Notes: a model not told the origin generated them from the letters alone. DNA of 64,000 nucleotides from Saprospiraceae bacterium (GCA_016720635.1 JADKKF010000016.1:16300-80299); one strand, 5' to 3'; positions 35,664 through 44,227 are shown, counted from the first letter of the stretch. Numbers and translations are program-made.

Positions 35664-36560
35664 ATGTATTGCAGAATCTATATTCGAACATTTTTAAAAT
35701 GTTTTAGACTACTTTTCTTTATCTATTTATATTTAACTTCTATTGGAGTAATTTATTCGCAGCAATTTGTTTTTGCTAGAGATACATTTGCCTCGAAACT
35801 TGATTCCATCATGATTGAAGGAATTCTGCAATCCAAAAATTTCACAGATATTCAAGCTGGAGCTGGTAAATCAGGGAGTGGTGCAAACTCTGAACTTGCC
35901 ATGACATTGAGAAGATTTACTATTTTGATAGATGATGAAGAACAAACAGATTCTATTGTAGGCTTAAAAGGCAGGAAATATCCCGACAAACCATATCTCC
36001 AACAGCGAAGTGTTGGAGCGAGTATTATGAATAGAGTTGCCGTAACGTTGGATAGTGCTAGAAATAATGTGGCGGCCTACCTTTTCTCACTAGATCCCTC
36101 GCCAGTAACCTTTCGATTAGATTATGATATGTTTCTTGATAAAGGGAAATGGAGGAGTAATTTTGCTTATAAAGGACCACTGTTAAAAACTCGTACAGTT
36201 TTTGATATAAGGAGTGTACCATTTCAACCCACTAAAGGAGTCACGAAAATTGGATATTCATTCCATTTACTATTTGGTCTCCAATCATTATTCAGGAGCC
36301 AAGAAGTCTCTAGACCTGGACAGAAAGACATTGGTATATTTTATTGCGAACCCTATATCTGTACCATGCTACTCAATAAAAATTTAAAAAATACATTTTT
36401 CAGCACTACAGCGAGTAGATTTTCCTATGGCTTTGCACTCAAGATTGGTTATTTGTCTCTGAAAAATAATTCAAGAGATGTTAACTTTTATATTTATTAT
36501 AGTCCCTTGGAATCAGAAGCCAATAAATTCAATATGGGAATAAATATTAAATCAATTTGA
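35664..36560 (+). CDS. exported protein of unknown function next to the XRE regulator
   Basis: A 298-residue protein with an N-terminal hydrophobic signal (FLKCFRLLFFIYLYLTSIGVIYSQ). The mature part carries beta-rich segments (VTFRLDYDMFLDKGKWRSNF, TKIGYSFHLLFGL, FSYGFALKIGYLSLK, VNFYIYYSPLESEANKFNMG) that end near a final hydrophobic strand, as in small outer-membrane or periplasmic barrels. No family is recognised. It is the first plus-strand gene after the XRE operator and has a TATATTTG element 32 bases before its ATG. Confidence 0.6.
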   Translation: MYCRIYIRTFLKCFRLLFFIYLYLTSIGVIYSQQFVFARDTFASKLDSIMIEGILQSKNFTDIQAGAGKSGSGANSELAMTLRRFTILIDDEEQTDSIVGLKGRKYPDKPYLQQRSVGASIMNRVAVTLDSARNNVAAYLFSLDPSPVTFRLDYDMFLDKGKWRSNFAYKGPLLKTRTVFDIRSVPFQPTKGVTKIGYSFHLLFGLQSLFRSQEVSRPGQKDIGIFYCEPYICTMLLNKNLKNTFFSTTASRFSYGFALKIGYLSLKNNSRDVNFYIYYSPLESEANKFNMGINIKSI

Positions 36561-36624
36561 AAAGCATATAAATGACAGATAATAAATTAAATATACATAA
36601 AAATAATAAATATATATAAATAAA

Positions 36625-36642
36625 ATAGGCATATATGCCTAT
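36625..36642. promoter_or_regulatory. candidate XRE operator O2
   Basis: Perfect 18-bp palindrome ATAGGCATATATGCCTAT, upstream of the cysteine-rich genes. It differs from O1 only at one symmetric pair (G/C instead of A/T). A TAnnTTT-like element (TATATTTA, 36661-36668) lies about 28 bases from its centre. The 5' leader from there to the ATG at 36859 is about 190 bases and holds no frame that I can support. Confidence 0.66.
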
Positions 36643-36858
36643 AAATTAAATATTTTTATATATATTTACATTCGTAATATGATCATATTTAAGTGACGCA
36701 TTCTCACTTCTTGTAAGACCTATAGAGACTAGTAACGACCTGACTCTCTCTTCACCAATTCAGATGCAAAGGCCTTACGCTCGAACAGCCTTCAAAATAG
36801 TAGAGCCCCGTACGCCGAAAAGGGACTAGAGTAGGCAAATTATTTTAATTTTTATTTT

Positions 36859-37320
36859 ATGAAAAAGATTTTGATGATGAGCGTTCTTATGCTAAGTAGT
36901 ATGTTAATAAGAGCTCAAGACTATTTTTTTAAAACAACTGATGGAACAGTAATAAAAGTTGCAGTAACTAAACAAAATGAGAAATATCAATTTTCTAAGG
37001 TATCGTTAGGTGCAAATTCGGAATTTAAAACTACGACATTTGTTGATTTAACTAATTTAGAAATTCTTGATGGTGCTAATGTGGATTATTCGAAAACTAA
37101 TATTTATTTTGTCCCGCTAGAAGATGTAAATTCTAGATACCTATTAACAAAAGCTCCTGAGGCAACTTGCGAATGTAGATCTGGTGGAGAATGCAATTGG
37201 GAAAAGTATTTAAATACCTATACCTGTTACTCGTCAACTCATAGCCCCTGTAAGTGTTGTGCTGCAACAGTAATAATAAACAGTTTTAAATCTACGGGTG
37301 GATTTTTTATAATTGATTAA
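36859..37320 (+). CDS. secreted cysteine-rich protein, copy A
   Basis: A 153-residue protein with a signal peptide (MKKILMMSVLMLSSMLIRAQ). A 75-residue middle region is followed by a C-terminal cluster of seven cysteines: C104, C106, C112, C123, C131, C133, C134, in the pattern C-x-C-x5-C-x10-TCY-x7-C-x-CC. After it comes INSFKSTGGFFIID. The gene 14 bases downstream encodes a paralogue with the same cysteine order and the same GGF end. I know no named family. The cluster loosely recalls fulvocin-type bacteriocins, but this is a weak likeness. An XRE operator lies upstream and a thioredoxin-like gene lies downstream. Confidence 0.75.
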   Translation: MKKILMMSVLMLSSMLIRAQDYFFKTTDGTVIKVAVTKQNEKYQFSKVSLGANSEFKTTTFVDLTNLEILDGANVDYSKTNIYFVPLEDVNSRYLLTKAPEATCECRSGGECNWEKYLNTYTCYSSTHSPCKCCAATVIINSFKSTGGFFIID

Positions 37321-37334
37321 TTAAAGAATTTAAT

Positions 37335-37838
37335 ATGAAAAAGATTTTTTTATTTTGTATAATGATGCTATTCACTTTATTAAAAAATTATGGGCAGACT
37401 ATCGATTTTCAATTAAAATCTGGAAATTTAATACAATTGACCCTTGAAAATAAAGGAAATGGAAAATATTTGATTTCAAAGTTTATCAAATCATCCAATA
37501 ATATATTTAAAACTGATGATTTTTGGAATTTTAGTAAAGTTGATTTAAAAAGTAATAAAATTGGATTGGATCCAAATAAGAATTATTGGTTCATTGATGT
37601 TGAAAATTTTGCAAATTCTATTAATTTAGGAAGAACAAAGAGTACAGTAACTGTAGATTGTTTTTGTAAGACTGCTGGTAATGGAGATGGGTGTGCTGTG
37701 ACAACACCCGATCTTGATGGTCAAGTAACATGTTATAATGCTGGAAGTTGTTGTTGTACAATGAGGCTAATTGTAGGTGAAAAAATCTACGAAGGTGGTT
37801 TTGTTTTACTTGAAGCTGATGAAATTATTTTCAATTAA
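37335..37838 (+). CDS. secreted cysteine-rich protein, copy B
   Basis: A 167-residue paralogue of copy A. The signal peptide is followed by DFQLKSGNLIQLTLENKGNGKYLISKF, which parallels FKTTDGTVIKVAVTKQNEKYQFSKV in copy A (key shared features: an acidic/polar strand, then KY and SK). The cysteines are C109, C111, C120, C133, C139, C140, C141 (pattern C-x-C-x8-C-x12-TCY-x5-CCC). It ends YEGGFVLLEADEIIFN. Both copies are highly expressed candidates if the hairpin after this gene limits read-through to the next one. It is probably exported to the periplasm or surface, where the cysteines would be oxidised. Confidence 0.75.
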   Translation: MKKIFLFCIMMLFTLLKNYGQTIDFQLKSGNLIQLTLENKGNGKYLISKFIKSSNNIFKTDDFWNFSKVDLKSNKIGLDPNKNYWFIDVENFANSINLGRTKSTVTVDCFCKTAGNGDGCAVTTPDLDGQVTCYNAGSCCCTMRLIVGEKIYEGGFVLLEADEIIFN

Positions 37839-37847
37839 TTTATTAAA

Positions 37848-37875
37848 TTTGGGGGTAAATTTATTTATCCCCAAA
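37848..37875 (+). terminator. hairpin after the cysteine-rich genes (weak terminator or mRNA end)
   Basis: TTTGGGG, then a spacer with TAAA/TTTA pairing, then CCCCAAA, followed by T-rich but interrupted sequence (TATTAAATTTTAATTT). It lies between copy B and the thioredoxin-like gene. It may protect the upstream message or reduce read-through. Confidence 0.45.
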
Positions 37876-37894
37876 TATTAAATTTTAATTTATT

Positions 37895-39094
37895 ATGAAT
37901 AATATTAAAATATATTTAATTCGTTGGCCCTTATTAGTAATAATGTTTATAAACTCCGTAGGCGCACAGCAGGTCGATCCCAAGACTCAATTTTTTAATT
38001 CCATCAAGGAGAAACTTACGAGACTTACTAAATTTGAATACAGTGAGAAGCGTTGGTCTAAAGCACTTATGAGCAGTGATACAAGCACTTATACAGGTAA
38101 AATAATAGTTTTTGATGATATGCCGAAACAGCAGACATATCGAAATTACTGGGTATTAGACGACCGTAATCAACTTATATATGGCATTGAGGACGATTTG
38201 ATTTATTACATCATTGATGATTCCAACGAATTGGGTACGCGTAAAGTCGAAGGCAATGATCCATTCCAAGCCTTGAGAGGAAATATTCGATCTGCTTATT
38301 ATAATAAAATTTACCTATCGCTTGAGATAGATAGCACCTTATCGAATTTAGAAGATTATCAATATCAGAAATTGTACAGTGGGCATAAATTGAGTAAGAA
38401 TGATACTAGTTCAGTTATGGGTACTCCATTGACATATGAAAAAATAATGATTTTTGATGAGGACCTAAATTTAGCAGCAAAAGTTGACAAATACATCATG
38501 GAGGGTGATGCTCAATTTGATAGTACCATTTTTACAATTCCTCAAAAGGTTAGCAAGCCTTTTCCATACGATGACTATTCCTCCGAGAATATGTTGAAAA
38601 AGCATCCACTGAAACAATTTAAATCAACCCCTGCGGAAGACCGTTATGCTGAATTAAAAAAAATAGTAGGCACTACAATGGACCCTATTAGGGGAATTAG
38701 TAATTTGAAAACTAAAATTGCTACAGATAGTCTGGCTTCAAGATATTTGTTGATTGATTTTTGGTATAAGTCCTGTTTTCCCTGCATGAAAGCAGCTCCA
38801 GTTTTAGAAAAAATAAAGAAAAGATATACGTCCAAAGAATTATTTATTTTAGGCATAAATACAGTAGACCCTCCAAGTACTTCTTTGAATAAATTTATTA
38901 AAAATAAAAAGATAACCTATCACACAATATTTGATTTGGAAAAAAAATGGGCGAATAAAATGGAAGTTAAGTCTTATCCCACATTTTTTATCTTAGATAC
39001 AAAAACACATAAAGTTGAGCATATATTTATTGGCTATTCCGACAGTTTGGAAAATGAACTCGTCCAAAAATTGGATGAATTATTGAAGAATTAA
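37895..39094 (+). CDS. exported thioredoxin-like (TlpA/redoxin) protein
   Basis: A 399-residue protein with a signal anchor (YLIRWPLLVIMFINSVGAQQ). The first 260 residues (FNSIKEKLTRLTKFEYSEKRW, IDSTLSNLEDYQYQKLYSG) resemble no named domain. The C-terminal 130 residues are a TlpA-like thioredoxin fold with catalytic C294-F-P-C297 in LLIDFWYKSCFPCMKAAPVL, and the cis-Pro loop VKSYPTFFIL. It lies 56 bases after two secreted cysteine-rich genes. A role in forming or shuffling their disulfides is a reasonable inference from position alone. Confidence 0.8.
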   Translation: MNNIKIYLIRWPLLVIMFINSVGAQQVDPKTQFFNSIKEKLTRLTKFEYSEKRWSKALMSSDTSTYTGKIIVFDDMPKQQTYRNYWVLDDRNQLIYGIEDDLIYYIIDDSNELGTRKVEGNDPFQALRGNIRSAYYNKIYLSLEIDSTLSNLEDYQYQKLYSGHKLSKNDTSSVMGTPLTYEKIMIFDEDLNLAAKVDKYIMEGDAQFDSTIFTIPQKVSKPFPYDDYSSENMLKKHPLKQFKSTPAEDRYAELKKIVGTTMDPIRGISNLKTKIATDSLASRYLLIDFWYKSCFPCMKAAPVLEKIKKRYTSKELFILGINTVDPPSTSLNKFIKNKKITYHTIFDLEKKWANKMEVKSYPTFFILDTKTHKVEHIFIGYSDSLENELVQKLDELLKN

Positions 39095-39149
39095 GCAACT
39101 AAAAATTGATTTTAAGGTAAAATAAAGCATTCGATTTTTGAAAAAAAAG

Positions 39150-39308
39150 ATGAATTTTAATGTGCTTGCAGGCATTATAGCTACCCTTGGTGCTTTAGCC
39201 AATACATTGCTTTATTTTTTTTGTAAAGAAGATTTTACGGCTATTCATAGCGTCTTCTTGGTTGCTTGCGTGCTCATAGCCGCCAATTCGTTTTACAAGA
39301 GAGGTTAA
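39150..39308 (+). CDS. small membrane protein, 52 residues
   Basis: ATG at 39150 (MNFNVLAGIIATLGALAN) to TAA at 39308. Two hydrophobic stretches (VLAGIIATLGALANTLLYFF and SVFLVACVLIAANSF) are joined by a short polar turn (CKEDFTAIH) and followed by a basic tail (YKRG), which looks like a helical hairpin. It follows the thioredoxin-like gene by 55 bases on the same strand. No family is known. Confidence 0.45.
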   Translation: MNFNVLAGIIATLGALANTLLYFFCKEDFTAIHSVFLVACVLIAANSFYKRG

Positions 39309-39614
39309 GGGAACAGCTTCAAACACTTTTAAGCCAGAGTCTTAACTTGGCTATTAGCACTTTTCGAGTTTTACCGATTCATGAATTTCGATATTTAGTT
39401 AAAAAATTGTGAAAATGCATTAAAGTAAACAACTCTTTGAGTATTTGCACATCTATGGCTTTAGATTGCATATTTTGGTTTTCTGATTTTCTTTTTTAGC
39501 GGTTTTCTGAATACCAATACTCTAAATGGGCGACATTAGGAAATCCGAACTCTGAATTAATGCAAAAGAGCAAATTAATTAATAGTGCAGTTTTTTATTT
39601 AAATTCAATTTAAC
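39309..39614. other. intergenic region, no gene seen
   Basis: AT-rich, no convincing frame or repeat. It must contain the promoter of the lipoprotein at 39615. Confidence 0.45.
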
Positions 39615-40268
39615 ATGAAAAAGATTATTTATTTATTTACATGTGCATTGGTTTTAAACTCTTGTATAGTTTCGATTCCTCTACAAGCTAATTTGGATAA
39701 CCAAACAATGTTATTGGTTGAAAATCGAAATATCAAGGTTGATTATACTTTGGTTTCCAATCTAGTTGATGGAAATATCACTTATGTTTCAGTGTTGAAA
39801 AATGGATATAAAACATTTGAAAATGCCAATTACCTCTATCCTTCAGAGACTGCTTTCAAAAAAATTTGGAGCTCATATTTTTTAAGCAAATACAACGCAT
39901 GTTCCCAGGATTTAATGGAGGTCAAAATTACGCTGAAAGACCTTGCCCTTTGGGAAAAAGCAGCCACCTCTCAAGGTTGGACTTTTCTTACGGGCACTAG
40001 ACAGGTAAATTTGGATGCAGTTGCAACCATCTATGCCACAGTCACTTATCATGGAAATACCTATGAGCAAAAATTTGAAGTTGCAGCCTCTGACTACAAC
40101 GAATCTCAACGAGTGCAATATGGCGACTATTACTATACTGTAAATTTGACTAACCCTACCCAACAAAAATCAAAGCTATTGGAAGCTTGTTTGAACAAAT
40201 CAATAATTCATTTTGAAAATTTTGTTCGAACCATTTTGCTCACGCATATTGAAAATGCAAAATCATAG
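39615..40268 (+). CDS. predicted lipoprotein, unknown function
   Basis: A 217-residue protein with a lipoprotein signal (MKKIIYLFTCALVLNSC; lipobox LNSC with C17). The mature sequence has CSQDLMEVKITLKDLALWEKA, DAVATIYATVTYHGNTYEQKF and a C-terminal helix HFENFVRTILLTHIENA. No domain is recognised. A structured repeat and an Rpn-type gene follow. Confidence 0.6.
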   Translation: MKKIIYLFTCALVLNSCIVSIPLQANLDNQTMLLVENRNIKVDYTLVSNLVDGNITYVSVLKNGYKTFENANYLYPSETAFKKIWSSYFLSKYNACSQDLMEVKITLKDLALWEKAATSQGWTFLTGTRQVNLDAVATIYATVTYHGNTYEQKFEVAASDYNESQRVQYGDYYYTVNLTNPTQQKSKLLEACLNKSIIHFENFVRTILLTHIENAKS

Positions 40269-40367
40269 GATAATCACATAATTTAGAATTAAATAGATTC
40301 CCGAATTAAAGCGATTATTCAACCTTAAGAATTAATTGATTAAGATTTAGATTATTTGGGCGCGTGC

Positions 40368-40450
40368 TTCGCACCGTTCTGTCCGTGGGTTCGCTTTGCT
40401 CCGTCACTCTGTGACCCACCTTCGGTGGCCACTACCATCACTCGCGCGGC
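40368..40450 (-). repeat. structured intergenic repeat, copy 7 (- orientation, short)
   Basis: On the minus strand it starts GCCGCGCGAGTGATGGTAGT and ends GTGCGAAGCACGCGCCC. It contains hairpin GGCCACCGAAGGTGGGTC and GACGGAGCAAAGCGAACCCA. The last segment also occurs in copy 1. Confidence 0.68.
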
Positions 40451-40539
40451 TGGGAATATGCTTATAAATTCTCTGTTTCCCCATATCCATACTAGTAGAA
40501 TTGTGTAGCAAATTGTACCGTATATTGCAAAAAATTCGA

Positions 40540-40547
40540 TATATTTG
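40540..40547 (+). promoter_or_regulatory. -7 element TATATTTG at the start of Rpn copy 1
   Basis: The 8 bases are followed by TTTA and then the ATG at 40552. The same element and spacing precede copies 2 and 3. With transcription starting 4-7 bases past the element, the mRNA would have almost no leader. Confidence 0.5.
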
Positions 40548-40551
40548 TTTA

Positions 40552-41508
40552 ATGCAAAACAATATTCACAATCTACATGACAAATTCGTAAAAGCATCCT
40601 TCTCAGATGTGGACAGGGCTGCGGCTTTTTTCGAGCAGTTTTTGCCCGAAGAATTGCAAAAAAGTCTAAATCTTGCTACGTTAAAATCCATCCAAGAATC
40701 CTATATCCAGGCGGACTTGAACGAACATTTTTCAGATATAGTTTTCGAGGTAAAAACCACGGACGACAATCCCATTGATTTGGTATTATTGTTCGAGCAC
40801 AAATCCGCTCCCGACAAGCACGTTCTAGTGCAAGTTGGGCATTATATTTTTTCTCATTGGGTCAAGTGTATCAACGAAAAGAAAGAGCTGAAAGTCATCA
40901 TACCCTTGATTTATTACCAAGGCAAGAAAAAGTGGGAAAAGCCAAAGTTATTGAATTTGTTTCCAAGGGTCGAAGGATCTCTAAACCAATACATACCAGC
41001 GATCAATCACGTATTTATAGCCCTAAGCACGCTTTCAGACGAAAGCATCTCCCAAATCCGCAATGGACTCATGGCTGCAGCGGTTTTGGCACAGAAGAAG
41101 GGCATCGATTTTATAAAGTTGGAGGAGGACCTAAAGAAAATATTGAAGTTATTACCAATAGAAATTGAACCTGGAAACTTTCTCCAGCTAATGTTCGTTT
41201 ACATAATAAATGTGTCAGAAATTCCACAACCAGAATTTAAAAAGGCCATAGAAACAATACCACCAACCATAAAATCAAATATCATGACCACATACGCACA
41301 AATAAAGGAAGAAGGCAAACAAGAAGGAATTCTTGAAGGAAAACTTGAGGGAATTCTTGAAGGAGAACAAAAAGGCAAGGTTGAAGGAAAAATTGAAGTC
41401 ATCCTAAATGGTCTCAAGAATGGCTTGAGTGTGGAATTGTTGTCCAATATCACTGGATTAACCGTAACCGAAGTTGAAAAAATAATCAAAGAGCAAGGTC
41501 AAAAGTAA
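40552..41508 (+). CDS. Rpn-family PD-(D/E)XK nuclease (transposase_31), copy 1
   Basis: A 318-residue protein of the Rpn/YhgA group: DNA nucleases tied to recombination, once called putative transposases. Start taken at the ATG 40552 (MQNNIHNLHDKFVKASF), the family's usual start, not at an upstream TTG. Nuclease residues are seen at D62 (HFSDIVFEVK) and E82-x-K84 (LLFEHKSAPD). The C-terminal region has the EGxxEG-rich helix (EGKQEGILEGKLEGILEGEQ) and then ITGLTVTEVEKI, as in other Rpn proteins. It is about 95% identical to copy 2, which starts 1,056 bases downstream. A longer EG repeat is the main difference. Confidence 0.9.
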   Translation: MQNNIHNLHDKFVKASFSDVDRAAAFFEQFLPEELQKSLNLATLKSIQESYIQADLNEHFSDIVFEVKTTDDNPIDLVLLFEHKSAPDKHVLVQVGHYIFSHWVKCINEKKELKVIIPLIYYQGKKKWEKPKLLNLFPRVEGSLNQYIPAINHVFIALSTLSDESISQIRNGLMAAAVLAQKKGIDFIKLEEDLKKILKLLPIEIEPGNFLQLMFVYIINVSEIPQPEFKKAIETIPPTIKSNIMTTYAQIKEEGKQEGILEGKLEGILEGEQKGKVEGKIEVILNGLKNGLSVELLSNITGLTVTEVEKIIKEQGQK

Positions 41509-41595
41509 GCTACTTTTTTCTTTAAAGATTGCTGTATAATGGTCAAATGGTTGAACGGTTAAAGTTTTATAGGGTATATTCAAAGGAAAATTTGC

Positions 41596-41603
41596 TATAT
41601 TTG
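41596..41603 (+). promoter_or_regulatory. -7 element TATATTTG at the start of Rpn copy 2
   Basis: Same element and 4-base gap to the ATG (41608) as copy 1. Confidence 0.5.
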
Positions 41604-41607
41604 TTTA

Positions 41608-42534
41608 ATGCAAAACAATATTCACAATCTACATGACAAATTCGTAAAAGCATCCTTCTCAGATGTGGACAGGGCTGCGGCTTTTTTCGAGCAGTTTTTG
41701 CCCGAAGAATTGCAAAAAAGTCTAAATCTTGCGACGTTAAAATCCATCCAAGAATCCTATATTCAGGCGGACTTGAACGAACATTTTTCAGATATAGTTT
41801 TCGAGGTAAAAACCACGGACGACAATCCCATTGATTTGGTATTATTGTTTGAGCACAAATCCGCTCCCGACAAGCACGTTCTAGTGCAAGTTGGGCATTA
41901 TATTTTTTCACATTGGGTCAAGTGTATCAACGAAAAGAAAGAGCTGAAAGTCATCATACCCTTGATTTATTACCAAGGCAAGAAAAAGTGGGAAAAGCCA
42001 AAGTTATTGAATTTGTTTCCAAGGGTCGAAGGATCTCTAAACCAATACATACCAGCGATCAATCACGTATTTATAGCCCTAAGTACCCTTTCGGACGAAA
42101 ACATCTCCCAAATCCGCAATAGACTGATGGCTGCGGCGATTTTGGCACAGAAAAAGGGCATCGATTTTATAAAGTTGGAGGAGGACCTAAAGAAAATATT
42201 GAAGTTATTACCAATAGAAATTGAACCTGGAAACTTTCTCCAGCAAATGTTCGTTTACATAATAAATGTGTCAGAAATTCCACAACCAGAATTTAAAAAG
42301 GCCATAGAAACAATTCCACCAACCATAAAATCAAATATCATGACTACATACGCACAAATAAAGGAAGAAGGCAAACAAGAAGGAATTCTTGAAGGAGGCA
42401 AAAAGGTAGAAGGAAAAATAGAAGTCATCCTAAATGGCCTCAAGAATGGCTTGAATGTAGAATTATTGGCCAATATCACGGGATTAACCGTAACCGAAGT
42501 TGAAAAGATAACCAAAGAACACGGAATGGAATGA
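41608..42534 (+). CDS. Rpn-family PD-(D/E)XK nuclease (transposase_31), copy 2
   Basis: A 308-residue tandem paralogue of copy 1, nearly identical through the nuclease domain (same D62, E82-x-K84) and ending KITKEHGME. Differences are few (for example SDENISQIRNRLMAAA), plus a shorter EG repeat (GGKKVEGKIEV). The copies share the same near-leaderless promoter. Tandem gene copies with slippage in the C-terminal repeat are known for this family. Confidence 0.9.
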   Translation: MQNNIHNLHDKFVKASFSDVDRAAAFFEQFLPEELQKSLNLATLKSIQESYIQADLNEHFSDIVFEVKTTDDNPIDLVLLFEHKSAPDKHVLVQVGHYIFSHWVKCINEKKELKVIIPLIYYQGKKKWEKPKLLNLFPRVEGSLNQYIPAINHVFIALSTLSDENISQIRNRLMAAAILAQKKGIDFIKLEEDLKKILKLLPIEIEPGNFLQQMFVYIINVSEIPQPEFKKAIETIPPTIKSNIMTTYAQIKEEGKQEGILEGGKKVEGKIEVILNGLKNGLNVELLANITGLTVTEVEKITKEHGME

Positions 42535-42634
42535 CCTAGTTTAAGATATTTTTCTTAGAATATTTTTAGATTTAATTTAATGAAATTTTTTGTAAAATCT
42601 ATTCGTGAACCGACTTTTTACAAAATGACAAACT

Positions 42635-44227
42635 ATGAAAAATAAAACCCTCCTCTACACATTGGTTTTTGTGATTTTTATACAAGCATGTGCAACTTAC
42701 CATTTTCGTTCAAACTATAAAGATGCAAATAGTTTAATGCACGAATCGGTAAATATGCAGACGAAACCATTCTTGAAAGCACACCTAAAAAATGGAGATG
42801 TATGTATTCTAAGGAATTTTTGGAAAGTTGACTCATCCTTAAATATTGTAAGGGGTAAAGGCACAAGGTATGATTTCAATCGTAAACTTATTTTTAGAGG
42901 AATTATCCATATTCCTGTTGACAGCGTTGCAATTTTTGAAACTAATAAAAAAATACAAAATCCAGAAGCAAGCAGGATAGCTGCATTAAGTATCCTTGCA
43001 GGACTTGACGTGTTACTTTCCATAGTTTGTATTTCCTCACCCAAAACATGTTTTGGTTCTTGCCCTACATTTTACATTAATGAAAATGACAATTTCCATC
43101 ATTCAGACGCTGAAGGGTTTTCTAATGCCATATCGCCTTCCATGCAATACTATGACATTGACGCACTAAATAATGGGCAGCTTTTAAGTAACACATTTTC
43201 TATCACGATGAAAAATGAAGCATTAGAAACCCATTGTGTTAAGGATGTAAAACTTTTTGCTTACCCTAGAAAGGATGGAGAACGAGTATATCAATCACCA
43301 ACAAATGAATTTTATCTATGCAAAAATATCTATCCACTTTCCTTTGCGACCGCAAATGAAGGGGACGTCACCCAACTTTTAGAAAACAAAGATAGGCGAG
43401 AGCGATTTTCGCTTTGTGACGAGAATAATTTGAGCAGCAAAGAAGAGATTTATCTCAGTTTTGACAATGTTAAGAATACAAATGATCTAGGACTTATCCT
43501 GAACTTTCGCCAAACATTGATGACAACTTATTTTATATACAGTGCCATGGGATATATGGGTGATGAGGTTGGTGACTTTTTTGCAAAACTAGAGCTGGAT
43601 AAAAATTCTAAAGAAAAATTGAAAGGTGGAATAAGAAAAGAATTGGGTAGTATCGATATTTATTTATGGAATGAACTAAAAAATAAGTGGGTAATTCAAA
43701 ATGAATTTTATGAGACTGGACCCATCGCAGTGAACCAACAATTCACCCCTCTGCAAAATATATCTTCTGAATCAAAAGTAAAGTTGAAAATAGTATTAAA
43801 CAAAGGCCTGTGGCGCATTGATTATTTAGCATTAACAAGTATAAAGGAAAAAATTAAGCCATATGAAATTTCCCCTAATAGTATTTTTAATAAAGGGAAA
43901 CTAGACCCCGCAGCATTGAGTGAAATAAATAATTCTGATAAATATTTAATCTCAATGCCTGGCAGTGAGTATAAGTTCAACTTCACCATACCAAGTTCAA
44001 AAACCGACTACGAATTATTTCTATACTCTGAGGGATATTATTTAGAATGGATGCGAGAGCATTGGATAAAAGAGAAAAATTTATTGAAACTTAATCAAAT
44101 GGTAAACCATCCGAAAAAATATTTGAAGGAAGAAGCAAAAAACTATAAACAATATGAGACCAAATTAGAACAAGAATTTTGGAACTCAAAAGTTGACACT
44201 AAAAATTTTTCCTATTATGAGAATTAG
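42635..44227 (+). CDS. predicted lipoprotein with CFGSCPTFY motif
   Basis: A 530-residue protein with a lipoprotein signal (LVFVIFIQAC; lipobox QAC). A membrane-like stretch (RIAALSILAGLDVLLSIVC) is followed by SPKTCFGSCPTFYINE, a motif I have seen in Bacteroidota lipoproteins of unknown role. The second half has a FYETGPIAVNQQFTPL segment and a C-terminal helix-rich region. It overlaps the next lipoprotein gene by 11 bases, so the two are probably coupled. Confidence 0.65.
   Translation: MKNKTLLYTLVFVIFIQACATYHFRSNYKDANSLMHESVNMQTKPFLKAHLKNGDVCILRNFWKVDSSLNIVRGKGTRYDFNRKLIFRGIIHIPVDSVAIFETNKKIQNPEASRIAALSILAGLDVLLSIVCISSPKTCFGSCPTFYINENDNFHHSDAEGFSNAISPSMQYYDIDALNNGQLLSNTFSITMKNEALETHCVKDVKLFAYPRKDGERVYQSPTNEFYLCKNIYPLSFATANEGDVTQLLENKDRRERFSLCDENNLSSKEEIYLSFDNVKNTNDLGLILNFRQTLMTTYFIYSAMGYMGDEVGDFFAKLELDKNSKEKLKGGIRKELGSIDIYLWNELKNKWVIQNEFYETGPIAVNQQFTPLQNISSESKVKLKIVLNKGLWRIDYLALTSIKEKIKPYEISPNSIFNKGKLDPAALSEINNSDKYLISMPGSEYKFNFTIPSSKTDYELFLYSEGYYLEWMREHWIKEKNLLKLNQMVNHPKKYLKEEAKNYKQYETKLEQEFWNSKVDTKNFSYYEN

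Noticed and set aside
35850..35890. Walker A motif (GAGKSGSG) in the exported protein at 35664
   Set aside because: The spacing G-x4-G-K-S is not met; there is an Ile at the first Gly position, and the protein is exported.
36859..37838. Calling the cysteine-rich proteins fulvocin-type bacteriocins
   Set aside because: Only cysteine richness is shared; the spacing and count differ, so the function is left open.
40552..42534. Insertion sequence (the family is named transposase_31)
   Set aside because: No terminal inverted repeats or target duplications are visible, and Rpn proteins are nucleases that do not need IS ends.
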